The notes: generated by a model from the letters alone, not told the origin. A stretch of DNA of 42,816 nucleotides from an uncultured Clostridia bacterium (GCA_934256595.1 CAKQOW010000016.1:1-42816); one strand, 5' to 3'; counted from the first letter of the stretch, positions 24,201-31,008 are shown. Numbers and translations are program-made.

Positions 24201-24743
24201 CTCTTCAAGACCCTGATTCTGAACCTCAATATAGAAATTATCCTTTCCGAATATATCTGCAAGCTCTACAGCCTCCTGCTTTGCAGCCTCATAGTTTCTC
24301 TGCATCAGAAATCTCGGAATGTTTCCTGCAAGACACGCCGAAAGCGCAATAATACCCTCGCTGTATCTGCGAAGCAGCTCCTTGTCCACTCTGGGCTTGT
24401 AGTAAAATCCTCTGGTATAGCTTTCGGATACTATCTTAATCAGGTTGTGGTAGCCCGTATTGTCCTTTGCAAGAAGCACAAGATGACCCTGATGCTTATC
24501 CTTTTCGGCATCTTTGTCGTCCATTGTTCTTGCCGCAGTGTAAACCTCACAGCCTATTATCGGTTTTATTCCGTTTTTGATACATTCTCTGTAGAAGTCA
24601 ATGACACCGAACATTACGCCGTGGTCGGTAATGGCAAGGGAGGTCATTCCCAGTTCTTTTGCCTTTGCCACAACGTCCTTGATTCTTGCAGCCCCGTCCA
24701 GCAGGCTGTATTCGGTATGCACATGAAGATGAGTAAATCCCAT
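21291..24743 (-). CDS. dnaE: DNA polymerase III alpha subunit
   Basis: An 1150-residue replicative polymerase subunit of the DnaE1/DnaE3 kind. The N-terminal PHP domain begins HLHVHTEYSLLDGA; the polymerase core includes VVGPGRGSAAGSIVSYVL and the catalytic PDIDIDFCYERR; later come the fingers with the YQEQVMQI and GYTYGRSDLVRRAMGKKK motifs, a helix-hairpin-helix part and a C-terminal OB-fold region (TVAGIISG-like, from about residue 1000). No frameshift is seen. I set the start at 24743, where GAGGAA precedes the ATG and the protein begins MGFTHLHVHTEYS; the longer open frame would overlap the PAP2 gene. It lies 13 bases after that gene and 2 before pfkA. Confidence 0.97.
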   Translation of the reverse strand: MGFTHLHVHTEYSLLDGAARIKDVVAKAKELGMTSLAITDHGVMFGVIDFYRECIKNGIKPIIGCEVYTAARTMDDKDAEKDKHQGHLVLLAKDNTGYHNLIKIVSESYTRGFYYKPRVDKELLRRYSEGIIALSACLAGNIPRFLMQRNYEAAKQEAVELADIFGKDNFYIEVQNQGLEEEAAILPDLKRLSQELELPMVATNDVHYVNQEDAKAQDVLLCIQTLSTVDDPDRMKFPNDEFYLKSEKEMRSLFAGVEGACDNTEKIAERCNVEFTFGQLHLPEFDVPDGKTASQYLNELCDAGLKDRYGDKAEELRERLDYELSVINQMGYVEYFLIVWDFINYAKSNGIVVGPGRGSAAGSIVSYVLRITDIDPIKYGLIFERFLNPERVSMPDIDIDFCYERRHEVIDYVIDKYGEDKVAQIITFGTMKAKAAVRDVGRALNVSYGETDAIAKAIPFDLKMTIDKAIELNPDLKNMYETNPTVAKVLDMSRALEGMPRHASTHAAGVVISKKSINEYVPLYLAEKGVSTQFPMTTIEELGLLKMDFLGLRNLTVIRDALEMIKENHGIDIDFSRMSYDDPAVYELIASGNTQGVFQLESAGMTQFMKNLRPDCFEDIVAGISLYRPGPMGSIPTYIENKKNPEKISYIDKKLEPILSVTYGCLVYQEQVMQIVRDLAGYTYGRSDLVRRAMGKKKMDVMLEEKQNFIYGRDNEDGSIDIKGCIRNGVPEKAAEEIYSQMVTFAQYAFNKSHAAAYAVVGYETAYLKTHYPVEFMAALMTSVMGEPKHIAKYMKNCSEMGIEVLPPSVLDSNVKFTVENGKIRFGMMAVKNVGEGVIREIIRAREEKGRATDIYRFIENLDIHEINKKAIESLIKAGAFDCISENRAQLLAVYESIIESAQNSARKNIAGQMSLFQMNSEEMEVENLTGRMPEVSNFPKEILAAMEKEMLGVYLTWHPLNEHIERIEKLVTHTSDSLDTDEADSGNITDGMKVTMAGIISGKKMLTTKNNKRMAFLDVEDMYGSFEVIVFPNVYEKCAACLKEDNIVAVKGRLNFKEDEAPKVLADTVIDIKAAAEAGSTVKIRIPQSAEQGLVRVNELIMKHRGDTPVIIYANGKTFRSKPDMWVNVSEEFKNAVIQIVGVENFKEV

Positions 24744-24756
24744 ATATGTTCCTCTT

Positions 24757-25284
24757 TTATATAATCTGTTTTTTTGCAAGCTTAAATGCTGTATATCCAA
24801 TTGCAATCCCTATAATTGCTCCCCCGATTACATCTGTAGGAAAATGCACATAAAGATACAGTCTCGAAAAGGCTATAAGCGCAGCCATCGGTATGGCTCC
24901 GTATGCGAATTTCCTGTTTTCGAGGGTAAGCACCGTTGCGCACGCTGCCGATGACAGCGTATGCCCCGACGGAAACGAATAGTCCCCCGGCACGCCTATA
25001 AGCATAGGGAAGTCCTCGTTTATCCAGCAGGGCCTAGGTCTTGCAATGATGTTTTTTAAAAACAGATTGCCTATGAGGACTCCTGCTATAAGGCTTATCA
25101 CCATAAGGATGCCGCATTTCCTGTATTTTCGGGTGCACATCATCACAAATGCAACCGTAAGCCATATGATGCCCTTGCTTCCCAGCTTTGTAACAACCGG
25201 CATCACGCTGTCTAAAAATCTGCACGACAGCGTATCCTGCAGCCAGTTAAGCACTGTGAAATCAATATCAGTTATACAATCCAT
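24757..25284 (-). CDS. PAP2 superfamily membrane phosphatase
   Basis: A 175-residue membrane phosphatase that removes phosphate from lipids such as undecaprenyl pyrophosphate or phosphatidic acid. The three-part signature is intact: KNIIARPRP, YSFPSGH and SRLYLYVHFPTDV, with the catalytic His residues in the second and third. About five to six hydrophobic helices are seen. AAAGGGA lies before the ATG. Its gene sits between aroB and dnaE with short gaps, so it belongs to the same transcript, although no functional link to either is evident. A role in recycling the cell-wall lipid carrier is possible but not provable here. Confidence 0.92.
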   Translation of the reverse strand: MDCITDIDFTVLNWLQDTLSCRFLDSVMPVVTKLGSKGIIWLTVAFVMMCTRKYRKCGILMVISLIAGVLIGNLFLKNIIARPRPCWINEDFPMLIGVPGDYSFPSGHTLSSAACATVLTLENRKFAYGAIPMAALIAFSRLYLYVHFPTDVIGGAIIGIAIGYTAFKLAKKQII

Positions 25285-25314
25285 AAATCCCTTTGTAATA
25301 CTCCTTGTATTTAT

Positions 25315-26355
25315 CTATATGCAGACCTTTTCGAGCTTTGACTCTATTTCGTCTACAGGCAGTCTCTCAAGCTCGCATACGCCTATGTCTCTTGGTATAA
25401 CGATTACAACAAAATCTCCGCCCTTTTTCTTGTCTGCGGCCGCATAAGGAGCCAGCTCCTCTGCCGTAAAGTCGATGTCCGCCATCTCAAATCCGCAGTT
25501 TTCGAATGTGTCCTTTAATCTCTGAACGCAAGGCGTATCAAAAATCTGACCCATTGCAACTATACCCGATGCCACTGCATCTCCGTGTGAAACGGAATAT
25601 CCGCTTGCTGCTTCTATTGCATTTCCTATTGTATGCCCAAGGTTGAGCATTTTGCGGATATGCTGGTCATATACGTCCTTTTCGACGTATTCTTTTTTGA
25701 GTTCTATGCACTTGCCTATAATGTTCTCCATATCATCTCTGTCTATACCGTTTTCAAACAGTGAGAACAGCTCGTTTCCTGATATTATACCGTATTTGAT
25801 TGCCTCTGCAAGACCGTCTCTGAACAGTTCGTCAGGCAGTGTGTCAAGAGTATCAAGGTCGCACAGCACAAGGCTTGGCATCCAGAAAGTTCCGACCATA
25901 TCTCTGCCGGCTGAGGTATCTATTCCGTTTTTGCCTCCTACTGCTGCATCTATCATGGCCAGCAGCGTTGTAGGTATATGTACATATTCTATGCCTCTCA
26001 TGTAGGTTGATGCCGCAAAGCCTGCTATATCTCCCGCAACACCGCCGCCAAGAGCGACTATGAGGTCTGTTCTGTCAAATTCCTTTTCGGACAGCACCTG
26101 ATATACGCTGTCTATAAGGCCAAGGTTTTTGCTCTGCTCACCTGAGGCAAATACAAATCTGAACTGCTCAAAGCCTTCTTCTTCGAGGCTTGCGGCAACA
26201 GTATCGCCGTACAGCTCATCTACCTCTTCATCGGTTATGACAAGCACGCTGCAGGGACCGTGCGCCCATTTTATATATTTGCCGCAGTCCTTGAGCAAAT
26301 CTCTTCCTACTCCTATTTTGTGCGGTCTTAATACATTCATATCTATTGTAAGCAT
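25315..26355 (-). CDS. aroB: 3-dehydroquinate synthase
   Basis: A 346-residue shikimate-pathway enzyme converting DAHP to 3-dehydroquinate with NAD and a divalent metal. Diagnostic parts are ALGGGVAGDIAGFAASTYMRG (NAD site), TTLLAMIDAAVGGKNGID, LFRDGLAEAIKYGII, and the metal-ligand GHTIGNAIE and HGDAVASG. Length is normal. AAGGAGA precedes the ATG at 26355. It heads the run aroB, PAP2 gene, dnaE, pfkA, MGMT-like gene. No other shikimate gene is present in the window. Confidence 0.96.
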   Translation of the reverse strand: MLTIDMNVLRPHKIGVGRDLLKDCGKYIKWAHGPCSVLVITDEEVDELYGDTVAASLEEEGFEQFRFVFASGEQSKNLGLIDSVYQVLSEKEFDRTDLIVALGGGVAGDIAGFAASTYMRGIEYVHIPTTLLAMIDAAVGGKNGIDTSAGRDMVGTFWMPSLVLCDLDTLDTLPDELFRDGLAEAIKYGIISGNELFSLFENGIDRDDMENIIGKCIELKKEYVEKDVYDQHIRKMLNLGHTIGNAIEAASGYSVSHGDAVASGIVAMGQIFDTPCVQRLKDTFENCGFEMADIDFTAEELAPYAAADKKKGGDFVVIVIPRDIGVCELERLPVDEIESKLEKVCI

Positions 26356-26424
26356 ATATATTCTCCTTATTATTTAATATATTACTACTATTCTAACACA
26401 AAGCGGCATTAAATAACAGAAAAA

Positions 26425-26451
26425 AAGACGACCTCGAAACGAAGCCGCCTT
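26425..26451 (-). terminator. Terminator after the 64-residue protein gene
   Basis: On the minus strand AAGGCGGCTTCG, loop TTT, CGAGGTCGTCTT forms a 12-pair stem with several G-U pairs, followed by a run of T. It lies 130 bases past the small gene, ahead of aroB. Confidence 0.7.
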
Positions 26452-26581
26452 CTATAAATAAAGGAAAGTGAAAATGAAATTGTATTTTGTCTACAATAAC
26501 TATTATACATATGTATATGTCCTCTTTGCGTACTGAATGTGAAGGATTTGTAAAGATTGAAGAAAGCAGACAGTTTCCTGC

Positions 26582-26776
26582 CTACTTTCCGTTGATTTTT
26601 TCTGATTTTTCGCCAAATCTCAGATACTCCTTGTTGTAAAGTCCCGGCACTTCGCCTTTTTCCATATCGTCTGCCGTATAGACAAATTCATAGTCGGGGC
26701 TTTTGTTGAAACTGTCGGCTCCTGTCGGAGCGTTTATTCTCTGGCTGTTATCGAGTTCTTTTTTCATATTCTTCAT
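26582..26776 (-). CDS. Hypothetical 64-residue protein
   Basis: A small acidic, probably soluble protein starting MKNMKKELDNSQRI. The start at 26776 is chosen because GAGGTGATT stands in front; no longer start is as well supported. Visible features are a Thr/Ala-Gly stretch, then a YEFVYTADDMEKGEVPGLY segment and LRFGEKSEKINGK at the end. There is no hydrophobic segment and no Cys. I do not recognise a family. It is a stand-alone gene between the MerR regulator and aroB, with a terminator downstream and another upstream. Confidence 0.6.
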   Translation of the reverse strand: MKNMKKELDNSQRINAPTGADSFNKSPDYEFVYTADDMEKGEVPGLYNKEYLRFGEKSEKINGK

Positions 26777-26839
26777 ATAAATCACCTCAGGCTTATTATC
26801 TGCATAACAGCCAGAGTTATATGCTGTATATTATGGAAA

Positions 26840-26867
26840 AACCGCTTTGAAAGAAATCAAAACGGTT
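26840..26867 (-). terminator. Terminator after the MerR gene
   Basis: Minus strand AACCGTTTTGA, loop TTTCTT, TCAAAGCGGTT, then TTTCC. The 11-pair stem includes one G-U. It ends seven bases before the MerR stop codon on the plus scale, that is just past the gene. Confidence 0.8.
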
Positions 26868-26873
26868 ATATCT

Positions 26874-27587
26874 CTACCTGCAGTAACACTTAATGGCATC
26901 ACTCATAAGCTGCGCTGTGCCCGCTCCGAAGCTGTCCATATAGTCCTTAAATCTGCTGTCCGCAGTATACATCTCTGCAAGACCAAGCAAAACTTCATCT
27001 GAGCATTTATAATAATTTGCCGTAATGTATTCCTGCCATCTGCGGACAAGTTCCTGTACTTCTCTGTCGCCCGGCGCACTGCCTGCGGCTTCTGCAAATG
27101 CCTTAAAAATCTCATCTGCTCCCGCAGCGATATCTTCGGATTTATGGTTTTTGATTTTCTCCTCGTACTCTCTGTACTGCGGAGTATCTCCCCATCTTCT
27201 TCTGACCTCGTCTGCAAATTCCGATTTAAGCTGCGCCTCTGCAATGCCTTCTCTGTAGTCCATATTATCAACTCCTATCCTTTTGTCTATCAGTGATATG
27301 AGGTTTTCAATATGTGCTTTGCGGGCAAGCAGAAGCTGTCTGTGGCTTTTGAGCAGAAACTCCCTGTCGCAGTCCGGACTGCCCAGTATTTTTTTAATCT
27401 GTTTCACAGGAATTTCAAGCTCACGCAGGAATATAACCTGCTGAAGCAGCTCTACGGCATCATCGTCATAATACCTGTAACCCGACAGAGCAGTATATGA
27501 TGGCTTAACAAGATTTATCTCGTCATAATAATGCAGCGTTCTTATGCTTATGCCAAGAAGCTTTGCTGTTTTGCCTACTGAAAGCAT
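26874..27587 (-). CDS. MerR family regulator with TipAS-like ligand domain
   Basis: A 237-residue regulator. The N-terminal winged helix-turn-helix is classic MerR (SVGKTAKLLGISIRTLHYYDEINLVKPS and SGYRYYDDDAVELLQQ), followed by the dimerisation helix with LLARKAHIENLISLIDKRI. Residues about 120-237 form the TipAS/Mta-type all-helical domain (RRRWGDTPQYREYEEKI, then ELVRRWQEYITANYY), which in relatives binds antibiotics or other hydrophobic ligands. AGGTGATG precedes the ATG. Its own promoter has the 19-base spacer typical of MerR targets, so autoregulation is likely. No transporter gene is adjacent. Confidence 0.92.
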   Translation of the reverse strand: MLSVGKTAKLLGISIRTLHYYDEINLVKPSYTALSGYRYYDDDAVELLQQVIFLRELEIPVKQIKKILGSPDCDREFLLKSHRQLLLARKAHIENLISLIDKRIGVDNMDYREGIAEAQLKSEFADEVRRRWGDTPQYREYEEKIKNHKSEDIAAGADEIFKAFAEAAGSAPGDREVQELVRRWQEYITANYYKCSDEVLLGLAEMYTADSRFKDYMDSFGAGTAQLMSDAIKCYCR

Positions 27588-27608
27588 ATTATCATCACCT
27601 CAGCTGTA

Positions 27609-27639
27609 AGTCTAAGCCATAACGTCAGGTAAGAGTCAA
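27609..27639 (-). promoter_or_regulatory. MerR-type promoter with 19-base spacer
   Basis: Minus strand TTGACT (27634-27639), 19-base spacer, TAGACT (27609-27614). The spacer CTTACCTGACGTTATGGCT holds an imperfect dyad close to the CTTACGT/ACGTAAG arrangement common to TipA-class MerR operators. Over-long spacers that the activator untwists are the hallmark of MerR targets. Confidence 0.75.
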
Positions 27640-27658
27640 CAGGTTTTGCAGAATAATT

Positions 27659-28066
27659 TTAATTCAGACCTTCTCCGTGGCTGAGCTGTATCTCTGCATC
27701 TTCAAATTCCATAGGTTCAAGCTCGATAGGCGGTATGCCTGCAAGCATTGTCAGATTTGTCAGCAGGCTGTTCCACTGAGGGTTAAGTTCTACTACTGTT
27801 TCGGCGTGGAGCTGTCTTCTGATTTCATCTGTAAGTACGTCAGCCTTGTATGAAAAAATGCCTATTGTATGGATTCTGATTTCAAGCTGGGTATGCTCTT
27901 CATCATCTATTTCTATCTCTGCATTACCATAGCACATTCTTGCATCCTCATCAAAATCCAGTCTGTAGTTTATGCTTATTTCAAGATCTAAGTCTTTATC
28001 TTCACTTATGTTCTTTTTGTAGCTTAATTCTATTATTTCGTCATCAATGTGTTTCAGTCCTCTCAT
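27659..28066 (-). CDS. SecB-like fold protein
   Basis: A 135-residue acidic, soluble protein. The alternating strands LDLEISINYRLDFDED, AEIEIDDEEHTQLEIRIHTIGIFSYKAD (split about residues 49-76) and the C-terminal TNLTMLAGIPPIELEPMEFEDAE recall SecB and SecB-like chaperones, whose last helix and loop carry a GxPPxxLxP motif. SecB holds exported proteins unfolded; in Gram-positives such proteins more often serve as toxin-antitoxin or generic chaperones. No toxin gene is adjacent. GGAGGAA stands before the ATG, and a promoter at 28100-28129 serves it alone. Family assignment is tentative and rests on pattern only. Confidence 0.55.
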   Translation of the reverse strand: MRGLKHIDDEIIELSYKKNISEDKDLDLEISINYRLDFDEDARMCYGNAEIEIDDEEHTQLEIRIHTIGIFSYKADVLTDEIRRQLHAETVVELNPQWNSLLTNLTMLAGIPPIELEPMEFEDAEIQLSHGEGLN

Positions 28067-28099
28067 TGCGGTTCCTCCGTATTAATTCTTAGTAGCTCC

Positions 28100-28129
28100 A
28101 TTATATATTAACTCCCTATGCTTTTTCAA
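28100..28129 (-). promoter_or_regulatory. Promoter of the SecB-like gene
   Basis: Minus strand TTGAAA (28124-28129), 18-base spacer, TATAAT (28100-28105). The -35 box overlaps the last codons of the nucleotidase gene. Confidence 0.6.
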
Positions 28130-29024
28130 TAGAAGTTTGTTCTTCTTTGTACGGTACTCTCGCTGACGGCACATATTTTGATGCAGGAGCTATGTGAAGC
28201 TGCTGATCGTCAAAGAATATATCTGCGCCAAAGGATGCAAGGACTCTGCTTTTTTCTATGCCGCCGAGAAAAAACGCCTCGTCAACTCTGACACCCCATG
28301 CCCTGAGCGTCCTTATAACCCGCTCGTGAGCAGGCGCGCATCTTGCTGTGACAAGGGCTGTTCTGATAGGTGCGCGGTCTGCCTCAAACTGCTCCTGTAT
28401 GTAGGATATAGTCTTGAGAAATTTAGCAAAAGGTCCCTCCGGCAGGGGTTTCTTCGCATTTGCTCTCTCATGCTCCGAGAAAGCTTCAAGACCTTTTTCT
28501 TTATATATTTTTTCGGCCTCATCCGAGAATATAACCGCATCTCCGTCAAATGCAATTTTAATAACGTCTATTTCGTTTTCGTCATATACCGCAGGGCAGA
28601 TAAGACCTGCGGCTATGCCCACATTGACTGCATCCTGCACATCCTCCTCATTGGCTGAAAGGAACAGGTCCGTATCAAAGGCGTCAAGATAAGGCTCTAT
28701 ACGGCTGCCTCCGGCAAGCGCCGCTCTTGTGATATCAAGACCGTAATGCTCTATGGAATTAAATATTCTCAGGCTTGTATCAGCGCTGTTTCTTGACATT
28801 ATGATTATCTCCGCAACCTTGCTGTCACCCACTTTGAGATTTTGCAGCGCCTTTACCAGCTTAAATCCCGTTCCCGGTTTAAGTATATCGTTTTCGTGCT
28901 CTCTCTGGTATATGGAATAGGCTTCAAGCCCATCCTCTTCAAACACTCTGTTTTCTTCTTCAAGATCAAACAGAGCTCTCGAGGATATTCCTATTACCAG
29001 TCTTTGTTCTAGGCTGTAAGACAT
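28116..29024 (-). CDS. 5'-nucleotidase, cytosolic type I (NT5C1) family
   Basis: A 302-residue protein of the cN-I family (PF06189), which dephosphorylates nucleoside monophosphates, typically AMP. Recognisable elements are VIGISSRALFDLEEEN at the N-terminus (first Asp of the HAD-like motif), IIIMSRNSADTSLRIFNSIEHYGL, LFLSANEEDVQDA, IKIAFDGDAVIFSDEAE and the ALVTARCAPAHERVIRTLRAWG and FFDDQQLH stretches. Family proteins are mostly known in animals and scattered bacteria. The ATG at 29024 lies 16 bases inside the preceding gene, so both are coupled. The enzyme would recover nucleosides. Confidence 0.88.
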   Translation of the reverse strand: MSYSLEQRLVIGISSRALFDLEEENRVFEEDGLEAYSIYQREHENDILKPGTGFKLVKALQNLKVGDSKVAEIIIMSRNSADTSLRIFNSIEHYGLDITRAALAGGSRIEPYLDAFDTDLFLSANEEDVQDAVNVGIAAGLICPAVYDENEIDVIKIAFDGDAVIFSDEAEKIYKEKGLEAFSEHERANAKKPLPEGPFAKFLKTISYIQEQFEADRAPIRTALVTARCAPAHERVIRTLRAWGVRVDEAFFLGGIEKSRVLASFGADIFFDDQQLHIAPASKYVPSARVPYKEEQTSIEKA

Positions 29025-29395
29025 AACTGTTCCTCCGCAAAAATATCCTTTATTTCAAAGTCAAGCTGTATTTCCTCTGCAGATACGGGCCTCATTTCAA
29101 ACACGTCTACTCTGTTTATCATATATTTAAAGAAATAAAGTGACCCGTCCATGCCGTTCTCTGCTTTGAGCATTGATATGCTGCATCTGATTATGCCGCT
29201 TTTTCTATCGTAATCGTAGATTATTTTTTCGGCAGTGCCGCCGCACATATCAATCAACTTGCCAACATGACATATTATATCACAAAAGTATTCAAATTTC
29301 TGTGTCTTGGCAAGACCCGCCTTGTGCAAAAGCTCCTCTGCCAGTGATGCGTCTGTAAAAACTCTGCCGTTTAATATTATTTCAACGTAATCCAT
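29009..29395 (-). CDS. Hypothetical 128-residue protein coupled to the 5'-nucleotidase
   Basis: A soluble alpha/beta protein with start at 29395 (MDYVEIILNGRVFTD), chosen because GAGGTATG lies before this ATG while alternatives upstream have none. Visible features are an N-terminal strand-helix pair, a Cys-bearing FEYFCDIICHVGKLIDMCGG segment and acidic end LDFEIKDIFAEEQ. I do not recognise a family. It overlaps the nucleotidase start by 16 bases, an arrangement that suggests partners or a shared assembly. The region 29396-29655 above it holds only promoter-like A+T-rich sequence and a small imperfect hairpin. Confidence 0.65.
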   Translation of the reverse strand: MDYVEIILNGRVFTDASLAEELLHKAGLAKTQKFEYFCDIICHVGKLIDMCGGTAEKIIYDYDRKSGIIRCSISMLKAENGMDGSLYFFKYMINRVDVFEMRPVSAEEIQLDFEIKDIFAEEQLCLTA

Positions 29396-29655
29396 AATCA
29401 TACCTCGCTTTCTTTTAACCAGATTATATATCACGCCATGTACGTTTTTCGGTGCAATGCGGCTAAGAATGCTTAAAATCCGCTTTTTTAATACCCTGTA
29501 GCACTTTAGTATTTGCGCAATATATTCTGAATTTTCTCATTTAATCAAAAAGTATGATATGTTTTAGTACCATTTCGCGATTATATTTTCCTTCCGGATA
29601 AAGTATAATGCTACCATTGGAAATCATACATTTACGTATCGAAAGGAGTATCCTT

Positions 29656-29847
29656 ATGTCAAAGAAATTCGCTGAACTGGAAGTAAACAAGTCATTCAAA
29701 TTTGCTCAGCCTGCAGGCGGCAAAGAAGAAGGTGTATTTAAGAAAATCGACGAGATAAATAAAAAAGGCAAAACAGTCAATGCCAAAAATCCTTTAAAAG
29801 ACAAATTTCTCACGGTTGATGCCGACAGAGAGGTTGTTGAATTATAA
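29656..29847 (+). CDS. Hypothetical 63-residue basic protein
   Basis: A small charged protein, MSKKFAELEVNKSFKF onward, rich in Lys, with FKKIDEINKKGKTVNAKN in the middle. No membrane segment or metal site is seen. The start at 29656 is set by AAAGGAG nine bases before the ATG. A TATAAT box at 29604-29609 and a strong terminator at 29856-29889 make it a one-gene transcript. Its shape (short beta strands with charged turns) resembles small nucleic-acid-binding or SH3-like proteins, but this is a guess and no family is recognised. Confidence 0.75.
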   Translation: MSKKFAELEVNKSFKFAQPAGGKEEGVFKKIDEINKKGKTVNAKNPLKDKFLTVDADREVVEL

Positions 29848-29855
29848 GTCCTTAC

Positions 29856-29889
29856 GAAAAAGCTCTGCATATTCGCGCAGAGCTTTTTC
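29856..29889 (+). terminator. Terminator of the 63-residue protein gene
   Basis: GAAAAAGCTCTGC (29856-29868) pairs with GCAGAGCTTTTTC (29877-29889), a 13-pair perfect stem with A and T tracts, usable from both sides (also ends the DUF202 transcript from the right). Confidence 0.9.
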
Positions 29890-29929
29890 ATACAGATGTA
29901 ATACTGTATCATCTGAAAAGCATTACCGG

Positions 29930-30196
29930 CTATTTAAGCTTGCCCAGCTTTCTTTTCATTCTGACATAGTAGACAATTCCTATCACTGCCACAAAAGGTG
30001 ATGCAGCCATAAATACCACACCTATTACCGCTATAACCCTGCTTTCGATAAATTCCATCATTCCTATACCTGCTGCAAATACCGCAATGGCTGTCCTTAT
30101 ATATGCAAGCAGAGTTCTGGAGTTTGCAAGCTCCGTCCTGTCAAGTGCAAGGTAGTCCCTTGTTATCATTTCGTCTTTGTTTACATCATCATACAT
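29930..30196 (-). CDS. DUF202 family small membrane protein
   Basis: An 88-residue protein of the YidH/DUF202 kind: LALDRTELANSRTLLAYIRTAIAVFAAGIGMMEF (about residues 14-47, shown split), with an Arg-containing first helix pair, and two further hydrophobic stretches, VIAVIGVVFMAASPFVAVIGI. The function of DUF202 proteins is unknown; many sit in stress or metal operons. Start at 30196 follows GGAGAGAG. It follows the cupin gene by 13 bases and presumably forms a two-gene transcript with it. Confidence 0.88.
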   Translation of the reverse strand: MYDDVNKDEMITRDYLALDRTELANSRTLLAYIRTAIAVFAAGIGMMEFIESRVIAVIGVVFMAASPFVAVIGIVYYVRMKRKLGKLK

Positions 30197-30209
30197 AACA
30201 CTCTCTCCG

Positions 30210-30545
30210 TTAAAGCTGCTGCTTTGCCACAACCGCAAAGAACTCCAGAGTTTCATCTCCTGTATTTACAAGGCTGTGGGTGTGTCCGCTTCTGCAATAC
30301 TGGCACATACCCGGCTTTACCTGTGTTTCCTGTCCGTCAACGGTTCCGATGCCGCTGCCTTTGAGAATATATATTATCTCACTGGTGCCCTCATGCAGGT
30401 GCTCTCCTATTGATGCTCCCGGCTCAAGTGACGCTGTAAAAATCCTGTTGGCATCATCTGTATACATACGCGTGTTCATCTGCTTCATACCGCCAAAGAA
30501 CTCAGGCAGTATCTGTTCTTTTATTTCATCAAAATTTATAACCAT
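30210..30545 (-). CDS. Cupin domain protein
   Basis: A 111-residue single-domain cupin. The metal-binding motif is visible as GASIGEHLHEGTSEIIYILKGSG (residues about 48-70; His, His, Glu ligands) and GHTHSLVNTGDETLEF gives the fourth His, so a metal site is intact. Such small cupins act as sugar or amino-acid isomerases, dioxygenases or small-molecule sensors; the sequence does not tell. Start at 30545 follows GGGAGAG. It is the first of two genes with DUF202; promoter at 30586-30614. Confidence 0.88.
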   Translation of the reverse strand: MVINFDEIKEQILPEFFGGMKQMNTRMYTDDANRIFTASLEPGASIGEHLHEGTSEIIYILKGSGIGTVDGQETQVKPGMCQYCRSGHTHSLVNTGDETLEFFAVVAKQQL

Positions 30546-30585
30546 AATGTTTCTCTCCCTCATAAGCTGTAATTGTCCTTAGTCT

Positions 30586-30614
30586 ATCTTACTCCAGTCT
30601 GATATTCTAATCAA
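30586..30614 (-). promoter_or_regulatory. Promoter of the cupin-DUF202 operon
   Basis: Minus strand TTGATT (30609-30614), 17-base spacer, TAAGAT (30586-30591), 41 bases above the cupin start. Confidence 0.55.
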
Positions 30615-30648
30615 GACAAACCTGTTGACTGTAGAGCATCAAAGAAGA

Positions 30649-30694
30649 TAAAAGACCTATTAGTCAAGGCCTCGCAGTAATGTGAGGTCTTTTA
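30649..30694. terminator. Terminator-like inverted repeat before the recombinase relic
   Basis: TAAAAGACCT (30649-30658) and AGGTCTTTTA (30685-30694) are perfect complements, with an inner CCTC/GAGG pairing. It resembles a bidirectional terminator and marks the left side of the degenerate element next to tRNA-Thr. Confidence 0.6.
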
Positions 30695-30705
30695 CGTTGT
30701 AAATT

Positions 30706-30969
30706 GTGTATCGAAATCAACTCATAGCGCCTTATCCTTTGGCGGATGATTTTGTTCCGTATGATCTGCGGCATACATATTGCACCGACCTGCAGAAGAA
30801 AGGAATTGATATCAGAACAGCACAATATTTGATGGGCCACAGTGATATATCTCTGACCGCAAATATATACACTCACGCCGACAATTCGACTATACTTGAG
30901 GCTGCCAAAATCATTAACTCGCCAAAAAGTGTCGCAGGTAATGTCTTACCAAATAGCACCAAAACGTGA
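30706..30969 (+). pseudogene. Tyrosine recombinase (phage integrase) C-terminal relic
   Basis: An 87-residue open stretch encoding only the end of an integrase catalytic domain: DLRHTYCTDLQKKGIDIRTA (Arg of the R-H-x-x-R triad region), YLMGHSDISLTANIYTHAD (His and the nucleophilic Tyr in IYTH). A stop codon TAA (30700-30702) cuts the frame on the upstream side, so the N-terminal arm-binding and core-binding parts and the first catalytic Arg are absent. It cannot be a working recombinase. It lies about 90 bases from the 3' end of tRNA-Thr, the usual target of such elements, and is therefore read as a leftover of an excised or decayed integrated element. Confidence 0.85.
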
Positions 30970-30972
30970 TAC

Positions 30973-30995
30973 GAATTTACAGCAACTGTAAATTC
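30973..30995. repeat. Perfect 10-base hairpin after the recombinase relic
   Basis: GAATTTACAG, loop CAA, CTGTAAATTC. It begins three bases after the relic's stop codon and lacks a T-run, so it is not a standard terminator. It may be a piece of the old element (for example a recombinase arm site). Confidence 0.7.
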
Positions 30996-31008
30996 TCAAA
31001 AAATAATT

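Noticed and set aside
26474..26536. 20-codon open frame with a Tyr-rich product on the plus strand, preceded by AAAGGAAAG.
   Set aside because: Too short to trust, no hairpin or gene directly after it on that strand, and the Tyr richness follows from A+T-rich sequence. A leader peptide cannot be excluded.
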